The notes under the pieces: generated by a model
Told to the model about the DNA's origin: nothing
What the model saw: the letters and a program-made list of their open reading frames with translations, nothing else
Databases searched by the model: none
NCBI GenBank assembly: GCA_964594125.1
Contig: CAZQLL010000007.1
Coordinates: 62,001-126,000, forward strand
DNA: 64,000 bases
Source: CAVRZJ01 sp964594125
GTDB taxonomy: Bacteria > Acidobacteriota > Thermoanaerobaculia > Thermoanaerobaculales > Thermoanaerobaculaceae
Direction of reading: 5' to 3'
Shown: one piece after another, positions 25,862 through 34,938 of the stretch
How the letters are laid out: each line of letters opens with the position of its first letter
Position numbering within the stretch: the stretch's first letter is position 1
Made by a program: the position numbers and the translations under genes

Positions 25862-28174
25862 GTGGTGATCTCCGGCCGCCGTCCGGCGCTGCTGGCGCTC
25901 GTCGCCTTCTGGGCGGCCGTCTACCTGCCGCCGCTGCTCGCCGGCCGCTGCCTGCCCGCCCGCGACGTCGCCGCGACGCAGGCGCCGTGGCGCGTCGTGT
26001 GGCGGGAGCAGGTCGCCGCCGGACACGCGCCGCTGTGGGACCCCGCATCCAACCAGGGCCGGCCGCTGCTGGCCAACCCGAACGCCATGACGCTCTACCC
26101 CGGCACGCTGCTGTTCCTCGCCCTCGCGCCGGAGGAAGCGGCGGCGTGGCACGTGGCGCTGCACCACCTCCTGCTGCTCGCGGCGTGCTGGCTGCTCGCT
26201 CGGCGGGCGGGGGCCGATCCGGACGCCGCGGCGGTGGCGGCCGCCGCGACAGCGACCGCCGGCGTCGCCTGGTCGCTGGTCACGCTCCTCAATTCGCAGG
26301 CGGCGCTCGCGTGGGGCTCGCTGGCCCTGGCGCAGGCCGCGGCGCCGCCGGCGCCAGGCAGGGCGATTCGGCGTGCGCTGTGCGGCGGCGCAACCCTCGG
26401 CATGGCGCTGCTCGCCGGCGAGCCGGTGATCGCGGCGCTGGCGGCGCTGGCGTGGGTCGTCGTGGCGGCCGCCGGCTGGGGGCGTGCCGCACCGGCGGCG
26501 ATCGCGACGGCGGCCGCCGCCGCGATCGCGGTGGCGGCGCCGGTCCTGCTGCCGCTGCTCGCCGTCTACCCCGACACGCTGCGGGCCACGCTGGGCGCCG
26601 CGCCGGGAGCGCTCGCTGCCGACACCCTGGCGCCGCGACGCTGGCCGGAGCTGCTCTTCCCCCATCTGCTCGGGGCGCCGCTCGGCGACGCCGCGAGCGG
26701 CTTCTGGGCCGCCGCCTCGTTCCCGTGGCAGCGCTACTTCCCGCTCGTCTTCGTCGGCGCCGTGCCGCTGCTCACGCTGCCGTTCGCCCGCCGCGGCGCC
26801 GGGGCGCGCTGGCCGTGGTGGGCGCTGGCTGCGGCCGGCGCCGGCGGCTCGGCGCTGCTCGGCTGGCCGCCCGCGGCGCGCGTCGCCGCCGGCCTTCCCG
26901 CCGTGGACGCCGCCCGCTACGGCATCAAGCTGGTGCTGCTCACGTTCCTCGCGCTGCCGCCGCTGGTCGCGGCCGGCTACCGCGGCCTGCTCGAGCGCCC
27001 GATCGGGCGCCGCCGCGCCGCTGCCGTCCTCCTTGCCGCGGCCGTGGCAGCCGGCGGACTCGGCGCCCTTGCGCCCGGGGCGCTGCGCGCCGCGCTCTCC
27101 GACGCCTACCCGGCGTCTGCGGCCGCCCTCGCGGCGCTCGATGAAGCGCGTCTGGGCGCCTGGCTGGCGGTCGACGCCGTGGCGCTGGCGCTGCCGGCAG
27201 CGGCGCTGCTCGCCACCGCCGCGCCGCTGCCGCTGTGCGCCGCCGGGCTGGCGGCCAATGCGCTGGGCGGCGGCGGCGTGCTCGCCTTCGACGACGCCCG
27301 CCGCTGGAGCGAGCCGCCCGCGCTCGCGCGGGCCGCCGGAGCCGGTGCGACGGTTGCCGCCCTCGCACCCACGGCGACGCCGGCCGCTGCCCCGGGCGTA
27401 CCGGTGCTCGACCGTTTCTGGCGCGCGCGCGCCGCGCTGGTGCCGGAGTACGGCACCCGCTGGGGCCTCGGCTACACGCTCACCCGCGGGCCCGACGGCC
27501 TCGAGCCGATCCTCCAGGAGCTCGTCGCGGCCGAGGCCGGGCGGTTGCCGCTCGCGGCCCGCGTGCGGGTGGCACGCGCGCTCGGCGGCGCCGCGGCGGT
27601 GGTTGCCGAGCCGGTCGGGGGGTTCGCCGCGCGCGAGGTCGACGGCGTCTGGCTGGTGGAGCTGGACGCCGCGCCGGCGCCGGCCTACCTGGCGCGGCGC
27701 GCACTGCCGTGCGACGGCATCCCCGCCGCCGTGCGCACCCTTGCCGACCCCGGCTTCCGCCCCGGGCACGACGCCGTGGTCGCCGGCGCCGGCGGCGCCG
27801 CGGCGCTCGGCGCGGGGGAGATCGCCGAGCTCCCCGGTGCGCCGCACCGGCGGCGCTTCGCCGTGACGCTCGCCGCCCCGGGCCTGCTGGTGGTGCGGCA
27901 GTCGTTCATGCGCTGCTGGCGGGCGACGGTCGGCGGCCGCGCGGCCGCGGTCGAGGTGGTGAACGGCGCCCAGATCGGTGTGCGGCTGCCTGCGGGGACC
28001 CACGCAGTCGAGGTGTACGTCGACCCGTTGCCGTACCGTCTCGGCCTTGCGGGGCCGCTGCTGTTCGCGCTCGCGCTCGCGGCTACCCGGCGGCGGGCGG
28101 CCGCATCAGCGGGCCGTTCGGCCGCCAGCGGTGGCGCGGCGCGTAGCACCCCGGCCACACCACCGGCGACGTGA
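25862..28174 (+). CDS. YfhO-like polytopic membrane protein (long form)
   Basis: 770 aa from GTG 25862, or 769 from the adjacent GTG at 25865. After TM1 comes APLWDPASNQGRPLLANPNA and then LYPGTLLFLAL, the same family signature as in the 644-aa protein at 19395-21329. About 12 hydrophobic segments fill residues 10-490. The C-terminal periplasmic domain contains RQSFMRCWRATVGGRAAAV and LPAGTHAVEVYVDPLPYR, the usual YfhO ending just before a last membrane span. The role is probably transfer of sugars from a lipid carrier; the acceptor is unknown. It diverges from pilin 2, and its last 92 bases overlap the convergent wzt gene. Confidence 0.82.
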   Translation: MVISGRRPALLALVAFWAAVYLPPLLAGRCLPARDVAATQAPWRVVWREQVAAGHAPLWDPASNQGRPLLANPNAMTLYPGTLLFLALAPEEAAAWHVALHHLLLLAACWLLARRAGADPDAAAVAAAATATAGVAWSLVTLLNSQAALAWGSLALAQAAAPPAPGRAIRRALCGGATLGMALLAGEPVIAALAALAWVVVAAAGWGRAAPAAIATAAAAAIAVAAPVLLPLLAVYPDTLRATLGAAPGALAADTLAPRRWPELLFPHLLGAPLGDAASGFWAAASFPWQRYFPLVFVGAVPLLTLPFARRGAGARWPWWALAAAGAGGSALLGWPPAARVAAGLPAVDAARYGIKLVLLTFLALPPLVAAGYRGLLERPIGRRRAAAVLLAAAVAAGGLGALAPGALRAALSDAYPASAAALAALDEARLGAWLAVDAVALALPAAALLATAAPLPLCAAGLAANALGGGGVLAFDDARRWSEPPALARAAGAGATVAALAPTATPAAAPGVPVLDRFWRARAALVPEYGTRWGLGYTLTRGPDGLEPILQELVAAEAGRLPLAARVRVARALGGAAAVVAEPVGGFAAREVDGVWLVELDAAPAPAYLARRALPCDGIPAAVRTLADPGFRPGHDAVVAGAGGAAALGAGEIAELPGAPHRRRFAVTLAAPGLLVVRQSFMRCWRATVGGRAAAVEVVNGAQIGVRLPAGTHAVEVYVDPLPYRLGLAGPLLFALALAATRRRAAASAGRSAASGGAARSTPATPPAT

Positions 28175-29324
28175 CCACGAACGAGCACACCTCGCAGACG
28201 TAGTCGAACGCCATTCCTTTGCGGGTGTGTATCGCGGCGTCGACCAGGTAGCGGCCGGGGGCGAGCTCGAGCGACGGGAACTCGAGCAGCATCTCGCCAC
28301 GCCCCTCGAGGCGCCGGCCCTCCCACCCCTCGATGTCGGTGTTCGTCCCGTACACGTGCGTGCCGTCGTCGCGGTGCAGCGCGATGCCGAAGACGAAGTC
28401 CTCCTGCGGCGAGCGCGCGGTGTATCCGATGCGCAGCGCGGCGGGCTCGCCGGTGCGGATCGCCTGCACCGGCGCGCCCTCGCCGTCGAGCAGGTCGACG
28501 GCGTCGAGCACCACTTCCTGGTTGCCCCACCGCTTCTCCGACGCCCGCGCGCGCCCCTGCCCCGCCTCCTCGCTGGCGACGTCGGCGCGGTAGCGCGAGA
28601 CCGCGGCGCGGGCGCTGCCCAAGTACACCGGGCGCCCCTCGCGCAGGTAGAGCGCGCGCTGCGCCATCGCCTCGACGAGGCCGAGGTCGTGGCTCACCAG
28701 CAGGATCGCGGTTCCCTTGCGCTGCAGCGAGGTGATGCGGTCGAGGCACTTGTGGGCGAACACCTCGTCGCCGACCGCGAGGATCTCGTCGACCACCAGC
28801 ACCTCGGGCTCGGGCGCCACCGCGACCGCGAAACCGAGGCGCACGTACATTCCGGACGAGTACGTCTTCACCGGCTGGTCGATGAACGCGCCGATCCCGG
28901 AGAAGTCGATGATGTCGTCGAGCTTCGCAGCGACCTCGGCGCGTGTCATGCCGAGCATCATCCCGTTGATGAGCGCGTTCTCGCGGCCGGAGATCTCGGG
29001 GTGGAAGCCGGCGCCGAGCTCGATCAGCGCCGTCGCCCGCCCGGACACTTCGACGGTGCCCGCGCTCGGGCGGAGGATGCCGGAGACGAGCTTCAACAGC
29101 GTCGACTTCCCCGAGCCGTTGGGGCCGATCACCGCCACGGTCTCGCCGCGAGCCACCTCGAGGTCGATGCCGGAGAGCGCGTGAAACCCCTCGCCGACCT
29201 GCTGCCGGCGCCACAGCTCGCCGTGCAGCAGCGCGCCCTTGAGGGAGTGCAGCCGGCCGCGCCGGGTGAGCGCCGGGAAGAACTTGCCGGCGCCGCGCAC
29301 GCGTACCGCCGGAGGGGCGCTCAT
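28083..29324 (-). CDS. wzt: Polysaccharide ABC exporter ATPase with C-terminal sugar-binding domain (Wzt-like)
   Basis: 413 aa. The ATG overlaps the TGA of the permease gene. Walker A is IGPNGSGKST (66-75), the signature YSSGMYVRLGF (155-165) is specific for the KpsT/Wzt/TagH class, and Walker B is VLVVDE (175-180), followed by ILAVGDEVF. Residues about 265-413 form an immunoglobulin-like Wzt C-terminal domain, with IGYTARSPQEDFVFGIAL and LPGRYLVDAA-type strands (here LELAPGRYLVDAAIH). In characterised systems that domain recognises the non-reducing end of the finished O-antigen. It works with the Wzm-like permease encoded immediately upstream. Confidence 0.94.
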   Translation of the reverse strand: MSAPPAVRVRGAGKFFPALTRRGRLHSLKGALLHGELWRRQQVGEGFHALSGIDLEVARGETVAVIGPNGSGKSTLLKLVSGILRPSAGTVEVSGRATALIELGAGFHPEISGRENALINGMMLGMTRAEVAAKLDDIIDFSGIGAFIDQPVKTYSSGMYVRLGFAVAVAPEPEVLVVDEILAVGDEVFAHKCLDRITSLQRKGTAILLVSHDLGLVEAMAQRALYLREGRPVYLGSARAAVSRYRADVASEEAGQGRARASEKRWGNQEVVLDAVDLLDGEGAPVQAIRTGEPAALRIGYTARSPQEDFVFGIALHRDDGTHVYGTNTDIEGWEGRRLEGRGEMLLEFPSLELAPGRYLVDAAIHTRKGMAFDYVCEVCSFVVTSPVVWPGCYAPRHRWRPNGPLMRPPAAG

Positions 29325-30139
29325 ACCGTCTCCGCGATCGAGTCGCGCAGCCGCGCGAACACGAACGCCCCGATCGCCCACGACACCGCCGCGACCACGA
29401 TCGCCCACCCCCACACGGCGGCCGGCGGCACACGGCCCTCCACCGCGACGCCGCGGTACAGCAGCACCAGCGGCGTCGCCGGGTTGGCGTGCACAACCTG
29501 GCGCAGGATGCCCGCCGGCACCACGTCCGGGGTGTAGATGATCGGGGTCATGAAGAACAGCAGGTTGAGCACGTTGTGGAGCAGGTCCTTGAGGTCGCGG
29601 AAGTGCACCGCGAGCGCCGACACGGCGAGCGCCAGGCCACCCGCGGTGACCACCCAGAGGAGCAGCACGAGCGGCAGCAGCACCAGCGTCCAAGGAAACG
29701 CGAGCATGCCGGCGGCGGCGTACGCGATCATCACCCCCAGCAGCACCGGCAGCGCCAGCAGGTGGTGCACGAGGTGAGAGCAGACGGTGACCGCGGGGAA
29801 CACCTCCGGCGGGCACACGACCTTCTTCAGGAGGGGCCCGTTGTCGGGCAGCACCACGGCGGCGTCGAGCAGCGCGCCGGTGGCGAACAGCCACGGCAGC
29901 ACACCGGCGAACAGGAACAGCGGGTACGGCACCGCGCTCGGGATGCGCGCCGGTATCACCATCGTGAACACGACGGCGTACACGGCGATCAGCAGCAGCG
30001 GGTTGACCAGCGACCACACGTACCCGAGCAGCGTGCCGCGGTAGCGCGCCTTGAGCTCGCGCTCGACCAGCACCGCGATCAGGCCGCGCTGCGTGCGCAG
30101 CGACGCGAGGACCCCCTCGTCAGGGCGCGAGGCTCTCAC
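29321..30139 (-). CDS. wzm: Polysaccharide ABC exporter permease (Wzm-like)
   Basis: 272 aa from a GTG overlapping the upstream TGA. The N-terminal amphipathic stretch VERELKARYRGTLLGYVWSL is the ABC-2 polysaccharide-export motif, and six membrane spans follow. FMTPIIYTPDVVP before the fifth span is typical of Wzm/KpsM/TagG permeases. With Wzt it should flip a lipid-linked polymer across the inner membrane. Coupling to both Wzt and an upstream substrate-binding-like lipoprotein is notable, since exporters of this class normally have no periplasmic binding protein. Confidence 0.93.
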   Translation of the reverse strand: MRASRPDEGVLASLRTQRGLIAVLVERELKARYRGTLLGYVWSLVNPLLLIAVYAVVFTMVIPARIPSAVPYPLFLFAGVLPWLFATGALLDAAVVLPDNGPLLKKVVCPPEVFPAVTVCSHLVHHLLALPVLLGVMIAYAAAGMLAFPWTLVLLPLVLLLWVVTAGGLALAVSALAVHFRDLKDLLHNVLNLLFFMTPIIYTPDVVPAGILRQVVHANPATPLVLLYRGVAVEGRVPPAAVWGWAIVVAAVSWAIGAFVFARLRDSIAETV

Positions 30140-31305
30140 CTCGGGCCGCCGCCCTTGAGCATCAGCTCCTCCATCTGGCGGCGGATGCGCTCCTTCTCGC
30201 GCTCGAGGTACGCGTCGTAGTCCTCGACCTTGCCGCCTCGGATCCAGTGGCTGCGCGGGTAGTGCTTGATGTTGCCGTAGTCGTCGAACGCCAGGTGCCC
30301 GGTGACGCCGCGCATCTCCGAGAGGCCCTTGAGCTTGAGCTGCACCTCGCTGCCAGCCCGCGTGCGCAGACCGGAGAGCGCCGCGAGGGTGGCGAGCGCC
30401 GCGTCGTAGCCGTGCGCCGCGTAGAGGTCGGGGGTCATCCCGTACACCTCGCGGTAGCGCGCCACGAACGTCCGCACCGGCTCCTGCTGCGAGGCCGTGT
30501 CGAACCCCGACAGCGGCAGGAAGACGCCTTCGGCGAGGCTTCCGGCGCGCTGCAGCAGTGTCGCGGTGTTGATCGCCGACGTCACGCAGACGGTGCCCTC
30601 GTAGGCGGTGCTGCGCACCACTCGCAGCACCTCGATGGTGGCGTCGCCGTACCCGCAGATATAGATGCTCGCCGGCTGGCTGGCCGCGACCTGGTCGCGC
30701 AGCGCCTTCTCCCAGCCGGCCTCGCCGCTGCGCACGGTGGCGACGACGCGGCCCCCCTGGCTCTGGTACTCGCCGACGAACACCGGCAGCAGGCCGCGCG
30801 TGTAGGCGTTGTCCTCCTGGACGATCAGCACCGTGCGCGCGTTGCGGGTGATCGCCAGCAGGTCCGCCGCCTTGACGCCCTCGAGGTCGTCGGAGGGGAA
30901 CACGCGAAAGAAGTAGACGCTCTTCTTCGCGAGCTCGGGTGCAGACGCCGAGGGCGACAGCAGCACCCGCTCCCAGCGGTCGGCGACCGGGATCATCGAC
31001 GTGGCCTCGGCCGAGGTCACGCCGCCGATCACCACCAGCGCGCCGGCATCGTACAGCGCGTCCGCCGCCGCGGCGGCCAGCGCGGGATCGGAAGCGGAGT
31101 CGCGGTACTGGACGTCGAGTCCGGCGGGGGCCGTCTGGGCGCGCACCGACTCGTCGAGCGCCAGCTTGATGCCGCTCTTGATCGACGAGCCGTAGACGGC
31201 CGCCGAGCCGGTCTCCGGCAGCGCCACGCCGACGACCACCTTGTGCGAGCAGCCGCCCACCGCCAGCGAGCCGGCCACTGCGGCCACGAGTGCGAAGCGC
31301 TTCAT
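30136..31305 (-). CDS. Periplasmic-binding-protein-fold lipoprotein (LivJ-like)
   Basis: 389 aa. The ATG follows GGAGA at good spacing. Residues 1-19 are a lipoprotein signal ending in AVGGC (Cys19 would be lipidated). The rest has the type I periplasmic-binding fold of branched-chain amino acid receptors: VVVGVALPETGSAAVYG, then VVIGGVTSAEATSMIPVA and YDAALATLAAL. A strongly charged helix (YLEREKERIRRQMEELML) ends the protein. The family binds small ligands for uptake or sensing. Here the gene is translationally coupled to a Wzm/Wzt exporter rather than to an uptake permease, so a sensing or export-linked role is possible. Confidence 0.85.
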   Translation of the reverse strand: MKRFALVAAVAGSLAVGGCSHKVVVGVALPETGSAAVYGSSIKSGIKLALDESVRAQTAPAGLDVQYRDSASDPALAAAAADALYDAGALVVIGGVTSAEATSMIPVADRWERVLLSPSASAPELAKKSVYFFRVFPSDDLEGVKAADLLAITRNARTVLIVQEDNAYTRGLLPVFVGEYQSQGGRVVATVRSGEAGWEKALRDQVAASQPASIYICGYGDATIEVLRVVRSTAYEGTVCVTSAINTATLLQRAGSLAEGVFLPLSGFDTASQQEPVRTFVARYREVYGMTPDLYAAHGYDAALATLAALSGLRTRAGSEVQLKLKGLSEMRGVTGHLAFDDYGNIKHYPRSHWIRGGKVEDYDAYLEREKERIRRQMEELMLKGGGPR

Positions 31306-31344
31306 CGCCGTCTCCGTGCGCCGCCACGAGCCGGCGCATCGGCC

Positions 31345-31374
31345 CTTGTAGCACACGACGCGAGCGGCGGTAAA
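31345..31374 (-). promoter_or_regulatory. Candidate sigma-70 promoter for the lipoprotein-wzm-wzt unit
   Basis: Minus strand: TTTACC, 18-bp spacer, TACAAG, ending about 40 nt before the lipoprotein ATG. The hexamers are imperfect; placement in the only AT-richer patch upstream of the operon is the main argument. Confidence 0.35.
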
Positions 31375-31419
31375 GCTCGTCCGATGCATCAACTCGTCCC
31401 TCGCGGCGTTGCGCGGCCC

Positions 31420-34400
31420 TCAGCGGCGCAGCGCCAGTGCGCCAGCTGCGGTGAGCAGCAGCAGGAGCGCGACGAGACCCGCCGGCCCCAGCGCCGGGAC
31501 GGGATGCATCGCCGCGTCGTACGCGGGCCCGGCCGGATCGTCGATCAGGCCGTTGAGCGCACGATCACCGTCGCCCTGGCCACCGTCCTCAACGGTGAAG
31601 GTCATGGTCGTCTGCGTGACCGTCGCACCCGGTATCGCGTACCAGTGCGGCGACGGCTCCGCGGACGTCGCCCCGTACTTCCACGGCGCGAGCTGAACCG
31701 GGCTGGCCGGGAAGGTGATCGTCACCGTCACCGGCCCGAGGCAGCCGTGGAGGGTGAAGTCCAGCAGGCCGTGCGGGAACGCCACCCCCGGCGGCGGCGA
31801 CGGCAGCGAGCTCGCGTCGATCCACTCGTAGCTCAGGAAGGTGCAGGCCGGACCGCCGCCCGCGATCGCCGCCGACGCCGGCCCGGTGCCGGTCGCGGTG
31901 GCGCCCGAGATCGTCGTCAGCGCCGCCAGATCGAGCCCAATGACGAGAGGATCGTGGTCGGCGGCGCGGTAGGCATCGGGGGCGTACAGGCTCGCCACCT
32001 GCCCGGCGGTCTTGAACTCGGTGTTGTAGTCGAGCACGGGAGGTTCGTCGGCGTTGACGTGCCACTCGCTGACACCCGTGATCTGGCGGTCCAGGCTCGC
32101 CGTGGCGAGCGCGTGGTCGAGGTAGCCCGCCTGCGCGTCGAACATGTAGGAGTAGGCATTGCCGTTGCCGATCCGCCCCTCGACCAGGTTGACGTACCCT
32201 GAGCCCTTGATCGCGGTGATCGGGTCCTCCATCGCGTAGGCGTTGAGGTCGCCGACGATGAGCACGTCCGGGTCGCCGGCGCCGGTCGGGTCTGTCGCCA
32301 GCCAGGCGGTGAGGTCGTTGGCGGCCCACAGGCGCGTCTGGTTGCAGTTGCCTTGGCCGTCACCGGTGTCCGGGTCGCCGGTGCACGGCGATCCCTTCGA
32401 CTTGAAGTGGTTGACCACGACGACGAAGCGGGTGTCCGGGCCGGCCTGCTGGAACGCCTGCGCGAGCGGCGGCCGCTGCAGCGCGACGGTTTCGGAGAAT
32501 GCCCCGGTGGCGAGCGCCGCCGTGGTGCCGACCGGTGTGACCTTCCCCGGCTTGTAGATCAGGGCGTTTTTGATCGCGTCGAGACCGAGCGCATTGACGG
32601 TGCCGGTGGCCGCGTCGGCGTCGATGAAGGCGAACGTCCCCGGCGCGGTGGCGGCGTTGAGCCGGTCGACGAGGTCCTGGATCGCGCTCGCCGGGCCGTA
32701 GCCGTCGTTCTCCATCTCGATCACGGCGACGATGTCGGCGCCCGTTCCGAGGATGGCGGCGACGGTCTTCGCCGCCTGCCGTGCGAGCTCGGTCGCGTTG
32801 CTGGCGCCGCGGCACGAGACCGCAGCCCCGTCGACTCCGCCCGTGCACCCCGAGAACGTGTTGAAGTAGTTGAGCAGGTTCATCGAGGCAACCGTGAGCG
32901 AGCCGCCGACTGGATCGGGAGCCGCCGGCCGGGCGTTCGCCGGCTGGAAGTCGGGCGGTGCGCCGCCCAGGGCGCCGAGCGGGCGCACCCGGTACGCGTT
33001 CGGGCTCGCGGCGTTCCCTCCCCAGCCGTAGGTCAGGACGCCGACCACGCCGGTTACGGTGTCGCCGGCGCGCAGCGTGTTGGCGGCCGAGAGGGGGCTG
33101 GCGCCGCGGCCGAACACGATCGGGTCGGCGTTCTCCGAGTTGTTGGCGTCGTCGATGATCAGGCGGTCGAGCGCGTTCGCCGCCGCGACCGCGAGCGCCG
33201 GCGCCCCCGGCGCGGCCACCTGGGTCGGCTGCAGCAGCCGGCCGCCCGGGCTCGACACCTCGACCTCCCCGAAGCGGCCGAGGTTGTAGTTCTCTGTGAC
33301 CGTGAGCGTCTGCGGCAGCCTGACGAGCATCCCCTCGAAGCGCTCGAGGAAGTCGCCGTCCGGCACCGGCAGCGTCACGTCGACCGGTGGGACCGTACCC
33401 GTGCCGCAGTGGTGGATCGTCAGGGTGCCCGAGAGCTGCGTCTGGCCTTGGAACTCCCCCGCCGTGCCGGCGACGCGCACGCGGTCGCCGACCGCGACGT
33501 GGTCGGCGCCGCCGGTGAAGACGAAGATCCCGTCGGAGGTCGCGGGGTCGCCGTCGCCGCTCTCGTCCTGGAGGAAGAAGCCCCGCACCTGCCCGCTGCC
33601 GGTGGGCAGCTCGAAGTCGCCGACGACGATGCCCCGCGTCGTGACGGCTCCCGGGATCGGGGTGCTCGCCCCCGAGCCCTGAATCGTGTACACCGGAGTG
33701 AATGGCAGGTTGCAGACGTCGGCGGCGGTGGTGAAGTCGAACGGGTAGTTGGCCGTCATGAGGTCCGGCGGGTCGCTGGCGTCCGCGTCGTTCACCTGGC
33801 TCGCGACGACGGTCGCCGCACAGGTGGTCGAGAAGGGCAGCGCCGAAGACGGCGTGAGGATCACGGAGGACGTGTTCAGCGCCGGCAGGCCGGTGAAGGG
33901 GATGGCCGTGCCGGCAGGGCACTCGAGCGTGACACCCGAGACCGTCACATCGACCGCCTCGCTGAAGTTGATCGTGATCGTGCCCGACACCGAGACGTCG
34001 ACGGCGTCGTCGGCCGGTGTCGTGCTCGACACGGAGGGCGCGGACTCGACGATGGGTGTTCCGGTGATCGAGATGTCGTCGACGCCGACCCACTCGTCGT
34101 TTCCTGCGGCGTTGGTCGTCATGATCCTGACCTGCACGAGCGCCTGGTTGGCGGCGGCCGCCGGCAAGGTCACGTTGACGGCGGTGACCAGCGTTGCCAG
34201 GCTCGGACCCGTGGTCGCGTCGGCCACGTAACCCCCCGCCACGTTGGTGAAGGTCCCGGTGCTCCCGACCCGGTAGTGCAACGCGACCTGCTGCACCGAG
34301 TTGTCCGCGGAGCCGTCGAGGTCTCGCAGGTTGTACTGGACGTTGATCGAGCTGAGCCCGGTCGTGTTCAGGTGGATGAGCAGGAACGGGGCGTCGGCCG

Positions 34401-34827
34401 TGCCCGAACCGTTGAGCGCAACCACCGCGTCGGTGATGTGAAACTCCGCCACGCCGCCGGTCGTGAAGGTGTTGGGGTTCGTCTGGTTGGCGTTCACGTC
34501 GACCGGTGTGCCGGTGCCGTCGGCGAGGAGCGTCTGGGGATCGGTTCCGGTCGACGTCGTGATGTCGTCGCCGCGGTAGCCGATGATCCCGGGTACACCG
34601 GTCCAGCTGTCGTCGGCTGTGATGAGAACTGTGTTGCTCCAGCCCTGCGAGAACGGCAGCGTTTGCGGGGTGCTGTCGCTCCATGCCGCCGGCGCCGGGA
34701 TCAGCAGCAGGAGAAGCGCTGCGAGCCAACGCGCGGCCCCCGGACTCGAGTCCCTGCATTCCTTGCCCGGCGCTGCCGTGGGTGCGAGCGGACCATCCTG
34801 CGCCTCGTGCAAGGAACCTGACATCAT
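31420..34827 (-). CDS. Secreted multidomain nuclease (ExeM/NucH-like) with C-terminal sorting tail
   Basis: 1135 aa from the ATG at 34827, which follows GGGAGG. The signal peptide is near residues 33-52 after a long N-region. An N-terminal beta domain (about 60-260) and a Big_5-like Ig domain (PSVSSTTPADDAVDVSVSG) precede an OB-like region and the endonuclease/exonuclease/phosphatase-fold nuclease (about 650-1000): VAVIEMENDGYG (metal-binding Glu), VVVNHFKSKGS (catalytic His), LIVGDLNAY and AADHDPLVIG. Next comes a domain matching the choice-of-anchor U type (DRALNGLIDDPAGPA). The tail VPALGPAGLVALLLLL...RR resembles IPTL-CTERM sorting signals. It probably degrades extracellular DNA, and a Pho-box-like repeat upstream suggests phosphate scavenging. 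Confidence 0.9.
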   Translation of the reverse strand: MMSGSLHEAQDGPLAPTAAPGKECRDSSPGAARWLAALLLLLIPAPAAWSDSTPQTLPFSQGWSNTVLITADDSWTGVPGIIGYRGDDITTSTGTDPQTLLADGTGTPVDVNANQTNPNTFTTGGVAEFHITDAVVALNGSGTADAPFLLIHLNTTGLSSINVQYNLRDLDGSADNSVQQVALHYRVGSTGTFTNVAGGYVADATTGPSLATLVTAVNVTLPAAAANQALVQVRIMTTNAAGNDEWVGVDDISITGTPIVESAPSVSSTTPADDAVDVSVSGTITINFSEAVDVTVSGVTLECPAGTAIPFTGLPALNTSSVILTPSSALPFSTTCAATVVASQVNDADASDPPDLMTANYPFDFTTAADVCNLPFTPVYTIQGSGASTPIPGAVTTRGIVVGDFELPTGSGQVRGFFLQDESGDGDPATSDGIFVFTGGADHVAVGDRVRVAGTAGEFQGQTQLSGTLTIHHCGTGTVPPVDVTLPVPDGDFLERFEGMLVRLPQTLTVTENYNLGRFGEVEVSSPGGRLLQPTQVAAPGAPALAVAAANALDRLIIDDANNSENADPIVFGRGASPLSAANTLRAGDTVTGVVGVLTYGWGGNAASPNAYRVRPLGALGGAPPDFQPANARPAAPDPVGGSLTVASMNLLNYFNTFSGCTGGVDGAAVSCRGASNATELARQAAKTVAAILGTGADIVAVIEMENDGYGPASAIQDLVDRLNAATAPGTFAFIDADAATGTVNALGLDAIKNALIYKPGKVTPVGTTAALATGAFSETVALQRPPLAQAFQQAGPDTRFVVVVNHFKSKGSPCTGDPDTGDGQGNCNQTRLWAANDLTAWLATDPTGAGDPDVLIVGDLNAYAMEDPITAIKGSGYVNLVEGRIGNGNAYSYMFDAQAGYLDHALATASLDRQITGVSEWHVNADEPPVLDYNTEFKTAGQVASLYAPDAYRAADHDPLVIGLDLAALTTISGATATGTGPASAAIAGGGPACTFLSYEWIDASSLPSPPPGVAFPHGLLDFTLHGCLGPVTVTITFPASPVQLAPWKYGATSAEPSPHWYAIPGATVTQTTMTFTVEDGGQGDGDRALNGLIDDPAGPAYDAAMHPVPALGPAGLVALLLLLTAAGALALRR

Positions 34828-34893
34828 GGGAGCCTCCCGGCAGGCCGAGCGCTGCTGCACGCGGCACATTGTCCCGCGACTCTCCACGTCCCA

Positions 34894-34911
34894 TGTGAAG
34901 ACTGCGTGAAG
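34894..34911 (-). promoter_or_regulatory. Pho-box-like direct repeat upstream of the nuclease gene
   Basis: Minus strand: CTTCACG-CAGT-CTTCACA, two 7-base repeats separated by 4 bases, the spacing of PhoB sites. The half-sites are nearly identical to those in front of pstS (CTTCACA-AATT-CTTCACA). It lies 67 nt upstream of the nuclease ATG. Confidence 0.65.
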
Positions 34912-34938
34912 CGCCGGAGGCCGCCCGCTCCGGCGCGG

